This document shows positions 1 through 7,600 of a stretch of 8,460 nt of DNA, one piece after another. The notes beneath the pieces are model-generated. The model was not told the DNA's origin and did no database searches. It saw nothing but the letters and a program-made list of their open reading frames with translations. The translations under genes and the position numbers were made by a program. Within the stretch, counting starts at the first letter, position 1; every line of letters starts with the position of its first letter. Source of the DNA: JBGPLH01 sp041486365 [NCBI: Thermodesulfobacteriota bacterium] (lineage in GTDB: Bacteria > JAUYMQ01); the NCBI GenBank assembly GCA_041486365.1, contig JBGPLH010000128.1:1-8460 (forward strand), read 5' to 3'.

Positions 1-998
1 CAGGGGGAGGCTACGACGCCTTCATGGTCCTCTTCGGCGAATCGGACACGATCGCGCACCACTTCTGGATGCACCACGACCCCGCGAGCCCGCGGCACGA
101 TCCGGCGAGCGCCCGGGACCACGGCGGCGCGATCCGCGCGATCTACCGGCAGCTCGACGACGCGGTGGGCGCGCTGGTCGACGGGGCTGGGCCGGGCGCG
201 CACGTGATCGTCGCGAGCGATCACGGGTTCGGCGGCGCGGGAGATCGCGCGGTGTATCTCAACCGCTGGCTCGAAGAGGAAGGCTGGCTCGCGTTCCGCG
301 AGGCGCCGGGCGCGGGATCGCGCGTGGCGGACGCGCTGAAGCGGGCGGCCCTGGGCGCGCTCCCTCCGCGGGCGCAGGAGAAGGCCTTCCGCGTAGCGCC
401 GAGCCTCGCGAGCCGGATCGAGAGCGCCTCGCGCTTCGGCGCCATCGACTTTCCGCGCACGCGGGCGTTCTCGGAGGAGCTCAACTACGCGCCGTCCCTC
501 TGGCTCAACATCGCCGGGCGCGATCCGGAGGGCGCGGTCCCGGGTCGGGAAGCCAACCGCGCGCTCGATGCGCTCACCGATCGATTGCTGGCATGGCGCG
601 ATCCGGCGGAAGGCGCGCCGATGCTCAAGGCGGTGTACCGGCGGGAGGAGATCTACCGCGGGCCCTGGGTCGCCCTCGCGCCTGACCTCCTCCTCGACTT
701 CCATCTGCGCGACGGGTACTCCGTCTCCTGTCTCCGGTCGGCCGCTCCGCGCGGTGCGCGGAGCGTTAGAATGATCGACCGCTCCGAGCACGTCGGGGGC
801 AAGGGCGGCGGCATGAACGGCTCGCACCGGCGCGACGGGACGTTGCTCGCGGCCGGTCCGCGGATTGCACCCGGCGCGCTCCCGCCGCGGACCTGGATCG
901 GTGATGTCGCCCCGACAGCTCTCGCACTGCTCGGTGTCGAGACGCCCGCCTGGATGGAAGGGCGCGACTTCTTCGCCGCCGCCCGGACCGGCCGGTGA
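1..998 (+). CDS. Type I phosphodiesterase / nucleotide pyrophosphatase family protein (5' end outside window)
   Basis: The alkaline-phosphatase-superfamily metal site is visible. Counting from the Met at base 24, GESDTIAHHFW carries Asp8 and His12, ASDHGFGG carries Asp66-His67, and NGSHRRDG carries His268. These match the conserved Asp/His ligands of the two-metal centre. The C-terminal stretch IGDVAPTALALLGV is also typical of the family. The frame stays open to the window edge (first full codon at base 3, reading GGYDAF before Met24), and the N-terminal metal site with the Thr/Ser nucleophile is missing, so Met24 is internal and the gene starts upstream. Family members cleave phosphodiester or phosphomonoester bonds in nucleotides, lipids or glycan headgroups; the substrate cannot be told from sequence. 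No membrane segment is seen in the visible part. The stop overlaps the next gene's GTG, which suggests translational coupling with an SGNH hydrolase and a glycosyltransferase and a role in envelope glycan metabolism. The family call is secure; the role is inferred. Confidence 0.88.
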   Translation, partial: GGGYDAFMVLFGESDTIAHHFWMHHDPASPRHDPASARDHGGAIRAIYRQLDDAVGALVDGAGPGAHVIVASDHGFGGAGDRAVYLNRWLEEEGWLAFREAPGAGSRVADALKRAALGALPPRAQEKAFRVAPSLASRIESASRFGAIDFPRTRAFSEELNYAPSLWLNIAGRDPEGAVPGREANRALDALTDRLLAWRDPAEGAPMLKAVYRREEIYRGPWVALAPDLLLDFHLRDGYSVSCLRSAAPRGARSVRMIDRSEHVGGKGGGMNGSHRRDGTLLAAGPRIAPGALPPRTWIGDVAPTALALLGVETPAWMEGRDFFAAARTGR

Positions 999-2107
999 AG
1001 GCCTGGGCCGGAAGGCTGCTTCTCCTGGCCGCGGCCCTGGCCCTCTCGCTGTGCCTCGCGGAACTCTTCCTCCGCCGCTTCGACCCGCAGCCGCTCAACA
1101 TCCTCTACGTTCGCCCGGACGGGATCCTCAGCCACGTGCCCGGGATCGACACGGTGATCAGGGGGATCGAGACGCGGGCGCGGGTGCGGACGAACCGGGA
1201 CGGTCTGCGGGACGTGGAGCGGCCCCTCGATAAGCCGCCGGGCATGGCGCGCGTGCTCGTGCTCGGCGACTCGATGATCGAGGGGCTCCAGGTCGAGCTT
1301 CCCGCGACGATGCCCAAGCGCATGCAGCAGCTTCTTTCGAACGCGCTGCCCGGTCGGGCGATCGACGTTATCAACGCGGGCGTGAGCGGCAGCTCGGGTC
1401 CCTACGCCCTGGCCTGGCTGGAGAAGGACGGGCTCGCCTACGGGCCCGACGTCGTCGTGGTGACCTTCACGGCGCGCAACGATATCGACGAGGCGGCCGA
1501 CTTCGGCGAGCGGACGCGCTCGCGATTCTACGAGGCGAAGAGCTTCTTGCGGTCGCGCTTCCACCTCTACTCCCTGCTCGAACGTGCGCTGGACGCCCAG
1601 GACTGGCTTCGCAACGCCCTCGCGGCCCTCGGGATCGTGGAGCCCGCCGACCCGACGCGACCCCGGATCGAGCCGGGCGACATCCACACGATGAATCGGG
1701 AGGCCTGGTATTACGACGGACGTCTGGACGAGAGGGAGGCGCGTGGCTATGAGCGCCTCTTCGCGTCCTGGGACCGGATCCTCTCCCTGTGCCGGGCCCA
1801 CGGGATCCCGGTGCTCTTCGTGCTCCTCCCGACCTACTTTCAGGTGACGCGGGATCCGGCGGCGCTGGGCTACCCCGCGTGGGTGAGCGCGTTCGTGCGG
1901 AACGATCGCGAATCCCAGGATCGCGTGCTCGCGTTCCTGAGAGAACGTGGGGCGATCGTGGTGGACCTGCTGCCCGAGGCGCGTCGCCGGGGCAAGGGAA
2001 TCTATCTGCTGAAGGACCAGCACTTCTCCGCCTCCGGGAACACCTTCGCGGCCCAGGAGACGGCGAGAGCGATCCTCGCGCGGGGATGGCTCTCGCGCTC
2101 GCAGTGA
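995..2107 (+). CDS. Membrane-anchored SGNH/GDSL-family hydrolase
   Basis: This 370-aa protein has a hydrophobic N-terminal segment (residues 7-26, one positive charge cluster before and RR after), likely a signal anchor that exports the rest. The SGNH blocks follow in order: GDS at 91-93 (nucleophile Ser93), NAG at 127-129 (block II Gly129), ARND at 160-163 (Asn162, in place of the usual GxND), and DQH at 341-343 giving the Asp341/His343 pair. The motif VRTNRDGLRD (64-73) just after the anchor is common in envelope SGNH proteins linked to polysaccharide clusters. Such enzymes are esterases, acyltransferases or deacetylases acting on sugars or lipids; an O-acyl-glycan substrate is inferred from neighbours only. 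The GTG start gives a 4-base GTGA overlap with the upstream phosphodiesterase, and no ATG lies nearby in frame. The catalytic set looks complete, so the protein is probably active. Confidence 0.87.
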   Translation: MKAWAGRLLLLAAALALSLCLAELFLRRFDPQPLNILYVRPDGILSHVPGIDTVIRGIETRARVRTNRDGLRDVERPLDKPPGMARVLVLGDSMIEGLQVELPATMPKRMQQLLSNALPGRAIDVINAGVSGSSGPYALAWLEKDGLAYGPDVVVVTFTARNDIDEAADFGERTRSRFYEAKSFLRSRFHLYSLLERALDAQDWLRNALAALGIVEPADPTRPRIEPGDIHTMNREAWYYDGRLDEREARGYERLFASWDRILSLCRAHGIPVLFVLLPTYFQVTRDPAALGYPAWVSAFVRNDRESQDRVLAFLRERGAIVVDLLPEARRRGKGIYLLKDQHFSASGNTFAAQETARAILARGWLSRSQ

Positions 2108-2124
2108 AAGGCGGCGACCCGCCC

Positions 2125-3306
2125 GTGAAGATCCTCACCGTTGCCGCCTGCCCTTTTCCCACCCGCCAGGGATCGCAGGTGCTGATCCGGCAGGCGGCGG
2201 AGGCGCTGGCGGCCCGCGGGAACGAGGTGATCGTCGCTTCCTACGCGGGCGGCGAGGACGTCCCCTGCAGCCTGCCCATCGCGCGGGCGCCGCGGCTGCC
2301 CGGATCGGATCGGCTGCGCGCGGGGCCCTCGCTCGCGAAACCCCTGCTCGACGCGTCGCTCGCGCGGACCGTCTCGCGTCTGTGCGCCGGGTGGAAGCCC
2401 GACGTCATCCACGCGCACAACGTCGAGGGAGCCGCGGTGGCGCTCGCCGTCGCGCGGAGCGTGCCGGTCGTCTACCACGCGCACGGCCTCCTCTCGACGG
2501 AGCTGCCGGCCTACCTGCCCGCTTCCTTGCGCGCCCTCGCCGCCGGCGCGGGGCGCCTCGCCGATCGCTTCCTGCCCCGCCGGGCGGCTGCGACCATCGC
2601 GCTCACCGATCCCGCGCGGGAGGCCTTCCTTCGCGCGGGCGCCGACCCGGCGAGCGTCTTCGCGATCCCGCCGGGTATCGCCGTGGAGGAGGTCGATCCC
2701 CGGAACGCCGGACTGGCACGGGCGCGGGTGTGCGCGCCGCGGGAGGCGTTGATCCTCTATGCGGGCAACGCGGACGCCTACCAGTCGATCGACACGCTGC
2801 TCGACGCCGTCGCGGCCCTGGGCGCCGACGCGCGGGACCGGGTGCGTCTCGTTTTCGCGATCCCCGGGCCCCCGCGCGATCTGCCCGCGCAGGTGGTGAC
2901 GCGCGGGCTCGCCGATCGCGTGGTGTTCCTCGACGCGTCCTGGGAGGAAACGGCGCGGCTGCTCACGGCCTGCGACGCCGCCGTGATTCCCCGCGCCGAC
3001 CCGTACGGCTTCCCGATGAAGCTCCTGAACGCGCTCGCCCTCGGCGCGCCCGTCGTCACGCACCCGGCCTGCGCGCACGGCCTCACGCAGGGCGTGGACG
3101 CGATCCTCGCCCGGGGAGCGGCCGAGACGGCGGCGGCGCTGGGGAAGGTGATCGCCGATCCCGGCTGGGCGCGCCGGATCGGCGCCGCGGGGCGGGACGT
3201 GGCGCGCAAGCGACATGACTGGGCGCTGGTCGGCGGGCGGATCGAGGCGATCCTCGCGGAGGCAGCGCGCCCGGCTTGCGCGCGAAGCCGGGCGCCAGGA
3301 CAATAG
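2125..3306 (+). CDS. Glycosyltransferase, GT4-like (GT-B fold)
   Basis: This is a 393-aa predicted GT-B glycosyltransferase that would move a sugar from a nucleotide-sugar donor to a glycan or lipid acceptor at the cytoplasmic membrane. The N-terminal domain opens with MKILTVAACPFPTRQGSQ, the usual first strand and glycine-containing loop. It also carries PDVIHAHN (92-99) and HAHG (118-121). The C-terminal domain has ILYAGN (210-215) and a donor-site segment GFPMKLLNALALGAPVV (295-311). The canonical E-x7-E glutamates are replaced here by Tyr294 and Asn302, resembling the known 'GFPxKLLN' variant of the family. No signal peptide or membrane span is seen. The start is uncertain. GTG 2125 gives the family-typical N-terminus with AAAGGCGG ten bases upstream; GTG 2104 would give a GTGA overlap with the previous stop; ATG 2086 is also in frame. 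It is the third gene of the coupled phosphodiesterase/SGNH hydrolase unit. Confidence 0.88.
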   Translation: MKILTVAACPFPTRQGSQVLIRQAAEALAARGNEVIVASYAGGEDVPCSLPIARAPRLPGSDRLRAGPSLAKPLLDASLARTVSRLCAGWKPDVIHAHNVEGAAVALAVARSVPVVYHAHGLLSTELPAYLPASLRALAAGAGRLADRFLPRRAAATIALTDPAREAFLRAGADPASVFAIPPGIAVEEVDPRNAGLARARVCAPREALILYAGNADAYQSIDTLLDAVAALGADARDRVRLVFAIPGPPRDLPAQVVTRGLADRVVFLDASWEETARLLTACDAAVIPRADPYGFPMKLLNALALGAPVVTHPACAHGLTQGVDAILARGAAETAAALGKVIADPGWARRIGAAGRDVARKRHDWALVGGRIEAILAEAARPACARSRAPGQ

Positions 3307-3311
3307 CGCGA

Positions 3312-3328
3312 GCGGCGCGTGACGCCGC
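3312..3328 (+). other. GC-rich hairpin after the glycosyltransferase stop
   Basis: A perfect 6-bp stem (GCGGCG / CGCCGC) with a 5-base loop begins five bases after the TAG stop. No T-run follows, so it is not a standard intrinsic terminator. It could protect the upstream mRNA 3' end or attenuate read-through; short GC-rich stems also arise by chance in such DNA. Confidence 0.3.
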
Positions 3329-3338
3329 CGGGACATCC

Positions 3339-3346
3339 GGGGGGAA
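3339..3346 (+). promoter_or_regulatory. Ribosome binding site deciding the start at 3352
   Basis: GGGGGGAA lies five bases before GTG 3352. The alternative in-frame GTG at 3319 sits in the loop of the preceding hairpin and has no Shine-Dalgarno sequence, so 3352 is the better start. Confidence 0.5.
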
Positions 3347-3351
3347 CGATC

Positions 3352-3960
3352 GTGGCAGCGGCCGAGGAGATCCGGAGCGGGAAGATCGCCATCGTCGGGG
3401 GCGTGTGGTTCGCCCTCGCGCTTCTCCTGGGCGCCTCGAAAATCCTGTCGCGGGCGCCCGTGCCCGTGATCCCGGCGATCCTGTGGACGCTCGTCGCGAT
3501 AATCCTCCTGGCGTTCTGGCGGTCGGCGTCCTTGCGAGCCCGGGCGACGGCGATCGACATGCGCTCGCTCGTCGCAGTTCACATGACGCGCTTCGTCGGG
3601 ATCTACTTCCTCGTCCTCCACGACCGCGGCCTGCTCCCCTGGGCCTTCGCGGTGCCGGGCGGATGGGGCGACATCGCCGTCGCAGTGGCCGCCTTCGCGG
3701 TCTTCGCGCTCGTGCCGCCCAGGGGCAAGGCGGCCCGGCAGGTCTACCTCCTGTGGAACGTGCTCGGCCTCGCCGACATTCTTTTTGTGGTGGCCACGGC
3801 GGCCCGGCTCGCGCTTGCGGACCGCGACTCCATGATCGCGATCACGCAACTGCCGCTCAGCTTGCTCCCGACGTTCCTGGTGCCGATCATCATCTCGACC
3901 CACGTGATCATGCTGGCGCGCCTCCGCGCGGCGCGGCGGCGAGGGTCGGACACTTTCTAG
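3352..3960 (+). CDS. Small multi-pass membrane protein of unknown function
   Basis: This 202-aa protein is predominantly hydrophobic, with about six likely membrane segments near residues 11-29, 38-56, 72-90, 105-122, 132-155 and 167-190. A basic C-terminal tail (ARLRAARRRGSD) is probably cytoplasmic. Notable residues include the segment R80-FVGIYFL, then LLPWAFAVPGGWGDI (94-108), whose Pro/Gly-rich 'FAxPxGWGDI' stretch looks like a conserved signature seen in uncharacterised bacterial membrane proteins; this is recalled, not searched. No catalytic motif is recognised. The start was chosen for its Shine-Dalgarno sequence; an extension to GTG 3319 (213 aa) is possible. It lies 45 bases after the glycosyltransferase and 37 bases before another small membrane protein gene on the same strand, so co-transcription is likely. 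The function is unknown. Confidence 0.78.
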   Translation: MAAAEEIRSGKIAIVGGVWFALALLLGASKILSRAPVPVIPAILWTLVAIILLAFWRSASLRARATAIDMRSLVAVHMTRFVGIYFLVLHDRGLLPWAFAVPGGWGDIAVAVAAFAVFALVPPRGKAARQVYLLWNVLGLADILFVVATAARLALADRDSMIAITQLPLSLLPTFLVPIIISTHVIMLARLRAARRRGSDTF

Positions 3961-3962
3961 CG

Positions 3963-3981
3963 CCGGCCGCGGGGCGGCCGG
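3963..3981 (+). other. Perfect GC-rich hairpin between two membrane protein genes
   Basis: An 8-bp perfect inverted repeat (CCGGCCGC / GCGGCCGG) with a GGG loop starts two bases after the TAG stop and ends at the edge of the next gene's Shine-Dalgarno sequence. It lacks a T-run, so it is unlikely to be a plain intrinsic terminator. It may stabilise the upstream mRNA end or tune ribosome access to the following gene. Confidence 0.45.
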
Positions 3982-3989
3982 AGGAAGGA
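3982..3989 (+). promoter_or_regulatory. Strong ribosome binding site of the DUF4345-like gene
   Basis: AGGAAGGA lies eight bases before ATG 3998. It is the best Shine-Dalgarno sequence in the window and fixes the start. It directly abuts the 3' arm of the preceding hairpin, so the fold could affect its accessibility. Confidence 0.65.
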
Positions 3990-3997
3990 TCGCGGTC

Positions 3998-4465
3998 ATG
4001 AAATTCTCGCGTGTCGTGCTCGCGCTGACGGGCCTCGTCTTCGTGGGTTTCGGCGTGGCGTTCCTCCTCTGGCCCTTGCAGATGACCCTCAGGGTCGGGA
4101 TCCCCCTCGTGACGATGACCGGCACGACGGACGTGCGGGCCCTGTACGGCGGCCTCGAGATCGGCTTCGGGGTCTTCCTGCTGATCGCATCCGCCAGGCG
4201 CACGTGGGCCCTTCCCGGGCTCGCCGCCACGCTGTGCGCGCTGGCGGGGATGGGCCTCTCCCGCGCCCTCGGCGTCGCGCTCGACGGCGGCCCGGAGCCG
4301 ATCACCGGCGCGCTCCTGGCCTCGGAGGTCTCGGGCGCGGCCATCGCGGCGCTCGCCCTCCTGCGCGAGCGGCGCGGCGCTCGTTCCGCCCCGATTTCGG
4401 CGCCGGGGCGGAAGTCCACGCATCAGACTCCCTCGGCTGCCGCGAGCCACATGCCGGATCCATGA
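3998..4465 (+). CDS. DUF4345-like four-helix membrane protein
   Basis: This 155-aa protein has four probable membrane segments near residues 5-25, 52-66, 70-94 and 106-123. Segment two is entered through TDVRALYGGLEIGFG (44-58), which carries the Asp-x-Arg-Ala-x-Tyr-Gly-Gly pattern I associate with DUF4345. Arg89 in helix three and the LDGGPEP loop (95-101) also fit that family. The last 28 residues or so are polar and Ser/Pro/Ala-rich, probably a disordered tail. No biochemical role is known for the family. The ATG start is well supported by AGGAAGGA eight bases upstream. It follows another small membrane protein gene by 37 bases and probably shares its transcript. A gap of 180 bases to mfd suggests that the unit may end here. 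Confidence 0.82.
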   Translation: MKFSRVVLALTGLVFVGFGVAFLLWPLQMTLRVGIPLVTMTGTTDVRALYGGLEIGFGVFLLIASARRTWALPGLAATLCALAGMGLSRALGVALDGGPEPITGALLASEVSGAAIAALALLRERRGARSAPISAPGRKSTHQTPSAAASHMPDP

Positions 4466-4645
4466 AAAGCGTCCACGGGCCCGGCGATCCATCGTTCGAC
4501 GCACGGCCGGGAACGCGCTAAACCTTCGATCCGCCGGATCCGCTGACGGTCCGCGCGGAGCCCGCCGATCACGAACAGAGGTCCGAGCCCGGCGCCCCTC
4601 ACAGGACGGGGGACGCGCGGGGCGAGGGCCTTGGTCTATTTGCGC
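4466..4645 (+). other. Non-coding gap upstream of mfd
   Basis: No credible gene was found here. The gap holds a GATCC-GCC-GGATC inverted repeat (4528-4540) overlapping the palindrome CGGATCCG (4535-4542). It also has three G-runs of 3-5 bases at 4608-4628 and a small AT-richer pocket at 4631-4642 just before the mfd ATG. A -35/-10 pair was sought; the best one (TTCGAC at 4495, GCTAAA at 4517) is too weak to call. No terminator with a T-run is present, so transcription may run through into mfd. Confidence 0.5.
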
Positions 4646-7600
4646 ATGGACGCCTTGAAGCCCGAAAGCAGCCTCCAGGATCTCATCGCCGCCGTGGCGC
4701 GGGGGGAAGGACCGATCCGCATCGCCGGGGCAACCGGCGCGGCGCCGGCCTACCTCGCGGCGCGCCTGCTCTCCGGGCGCACGGCGAATCTGCGCGGGCC
4801 CATCCTCGCGGTGCTGCCGACGCTGCAGGCCGCGGAGGCCTTCGCCGACGATCTGCGCTTCTTCCTCGGGCACAGCGGAGCGGGCGACCCGGCGCGGCAG
4901 GTGCTCCACTTTCCCTCCTGGGAAGTCCTTCCCTACGACCACGTCTCTCCCCACCGCGGCACCTCCTTCGAGCGGATCGCCGCGCTCGGCCGCCTCTCCG
5001 TGCCGCCGGCCACGCCCGAGGGGCCGGCCGCCCGGGTTCTCGCCCTCGTGACCGACGCGCGGGCGCTCGCCCAGCGCGTGCTCGCGCCGGAAGCGATGCG
5101 CCGGGCGTCCTTCGAGCTCGAGACCGGGCAGACGATCGAGCGCGACGACCTGGTGCGGAGGCTCGTGATGCTCGGCTACGGCGGCGGGCCGCTCGCGGAG
5201 ACGCGGGGCGAGTTCAGCGTCCGCGGCGCGATCGTCGACGTGTTCCCCGTGGATGCCGCCGACCCGGTGCGCATCGAGCTGGACGACGACCGGATCGAGC
5301 GGATGCGCCCCTACGATCCCGAGACCCAGCGCGGCTTCCCGGCCGCGGAGGAAGGTCGCCGCGGCATCCCTTATCAGAGAATCCGGATCCTGCCCGCGCG
5401 GGAGGTGATTCTCGATCCGGAGACGGTCGCCCGCTCGAAGGAGGCGATCCGCGGCCGCCTCTCGGAGATCGGCTCGAACCTCGAGCAGCGGATGGCCGTG
5501 CTGAACGATCTCGATCGCGCGATCTACCACCCGGGCGTCGAGTTCCTCCTGCCGCTCCTCGATCCCGGCGCCGTTCCCCTGGCCGCGCACCTCGGGACGG
5601 AGGCGCTTGCGCTCCTCGTCGAGCCGTCCGCGATCCGTACGGAGATCGAGAGGTTCGAGGAGGAGATCGCGCGGGGGCTGGAGCGCGTGAGGGAGGCGCG
5701 CCGGTTCCACGCGGAGCCTCTAGCGCTCTGGCGCGGCGCGGACGAGACCCTCGGCGATCTGCCCGGCTTCCGGATCGAGGTGGCGGGGCTCGAGATCGAT
5801 CACCCGGGCGACGTGGCCCGCGCTCACGAAACCGCGCCTGTCTCCGCGCCGGCCGCGCTCCGCTTCACCTTCGAGAAGAACGACGACCTGCGCGCGGAGC
5901 TCGAGGAGGTCCATACGAAGGAGCAGGCGCTCGGGCCGCTGGTCCGGCGGCTTGCCGCCTGGGGTGACGAGGGGCGGCAGGCCTTCCTCGTCTCCACGAC
6001 GCCCGGCTCGGCCGAGCGGCTCCGCAAGCTGCTGGAGGGGTATCGCCTCCATCTCCCCGTCTGGCGCGACGGCGCGGCGGAGGGCCTCTGGCCCCGCGCG
6101 GGCGCGGCCCGGGCCTCGGGGCGCGCGGCGCAGGCCATCGTGCTCGGGAGATTGTCCGCCGGGCTGCGGCTCGCGCAGGACCGGATCGCGCTTGTGACCG
6201 AAGCGGAGATCTTCGGGCCCCGCCGCAGGATGCGCACCGCCCGGGAGTCCCGCGCGCGGGCGGCGGAGGCCTTCGCGGCGAGCATCGAGGATCTCAAGCC
6301 CGACAACTTCCTCGTCCACCGGGATCACGGGATCGCGCAGTACCGCGGGCTCGTGCACCTGGAGCTCGGAGAGACCGAAGGCGATTTCCTCTGGCTCGAG
6401 TTCGCCGGGAACGATCGCCTCTACCTGCCCGTGAGGCGCATCGATCAGGTGCAGCGCTACGTGGGCGCCGACGACGCTTCCCCGCGGCTCGATCGCCTCG
6501 GCGGGGCGGCGTGGGTCAAGGCCAAGGGGAAGGCGGCGCAGGCAGTCCGCGCCATGGCGCGGGAGCTGATCGAGGTGCACGCGGCGCGGCAGGTGATGCG
6601 GCGCGAGCCCTACGGCGCGACCGACGAGATGTTCCAGGAGTTCGAGGCGCGCTTCCCCTGGGAGGAGACGCCCGACCAGGAGCGCGCCATCGAGGACGTG
6701 CTGGGGGATCTCCAATCGCATCGCCCGATGGATCGCCTGGTGTGCGGCGACGTGGGCTACGGCAAGACGGAAGTCGCCCTCCGCGCGGCGTTCAAGGTCG
6801 CCACGGCCGGCAGGCAGGTCGCCGTCCTCGTTCCGACGACGATCCTCGCGCTCCAGCACCACCAGACCTTCAGCGCGCGTTTCAAGGACTACCCGATCAC
6901 CGTGGAGGAGCTGTCGCGATTCAAGGTGCCGAAGGCCCAGCGGGAGACCCTTGCGCGACTGGAGGCCGGGAAGCTCGACGTGCTCATCGGCACCCACCGC
7001 CTGCTGGGCGCCGACGTGCGGTTCCGGGACCTCGGGCTCCTCGTCGTGGACGAGGAGCAGCGCTTCGGCGTGCGCCACAAGGAGCGGATCAAGCGGATGC
7101 GCCGGCTGGTGGACGTGCTCACGCTCACCGCGACGCCGATCCCCCGCACGCTGCACATGGCGATGCTCGGATTGCGCGACCTCTCGGTGATCAACACGCC
7201 GCCCGAGGATCGCCTGGCCATTCGCACGTTCGTCATGGCCTGGGACGACGAGACGGTGGCCGAGGCCATCCGGCGCGAGCTGGCGCGGGGCGGCCAGGTC
7301 TTTTTCGTGCACAACCGCGTGCAGACCATCGACGCCGCGGCGGACAGGCTCAAGCGGCTCGTGCCGGAGGCGAAGATGGTCACGGCCCACGGCCAGATGG
7401 AGGAGCGGAGGCTGGAGCGCGTGATGCTGTCCTTTCAGCGCGGGATGGCCAACGTGCTGGTGTCGACCTCGATCATCGAGAGCGGACTCGATCTCCCGAA
7501 CGTGAACACGCTGCTGGTCGACCGCGCGGACACCTTCGGGCTCGCCCAGCTCTACCAGATCCGCGGCCGCGTGGGGCGCGGAGCGCTGCGGGCCTACGCG

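Noticed and set aside
1789-2124. N-terminal extension of the glycosyltransferase frame back to 1789
   Set aside because: The extension overlaps the end of the SGNH hydrolase gene in another frame and encodes Arg/Gly/Pro-rich sequence. The GT-B fold begins naturally at MKILTV from 2125.
2002-4419. Long - strand frame (805 codons) spanning the glycosyltransferase and both membrane protein genes
   Set aside because: It is a low-complexity Arg/Gly/Pro/Ala-rich translation running across three supported + strand genes and their ribosome sites. No domain or start signal was seen.
4480-4511. CCCGGC / GCCGGG inverted repeat as a terminator after the DUF4345-like gene
   Set aside because: The stem is only 6 bp with a 20-base loop and has no T-run, so it does not meet the intrinsic terminator pattern.
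4462-4521. Short frame MKSVHGPGDPSF... after the DUF4345-like gene
   Set aside because: It is about 19 codons, overlaps the previous stop, has no ribosome site and shows no recognisable feature.
4495-4522. TTCGAC / GCTAAA as an mfd promoter
   Set aside because: The -10 matches only 3 of 6 consensus bases with a 16-base spacer and no extended -10, which is not distinguishable from chance.
3908-5710. Long - strand frame (600 codons) over the DUF4345-like gene, the gap and the mfd 5' end
   Set aside because: It has the same compositional character as the other antisense frames and crosses gene borders without any ribosome site or motif.
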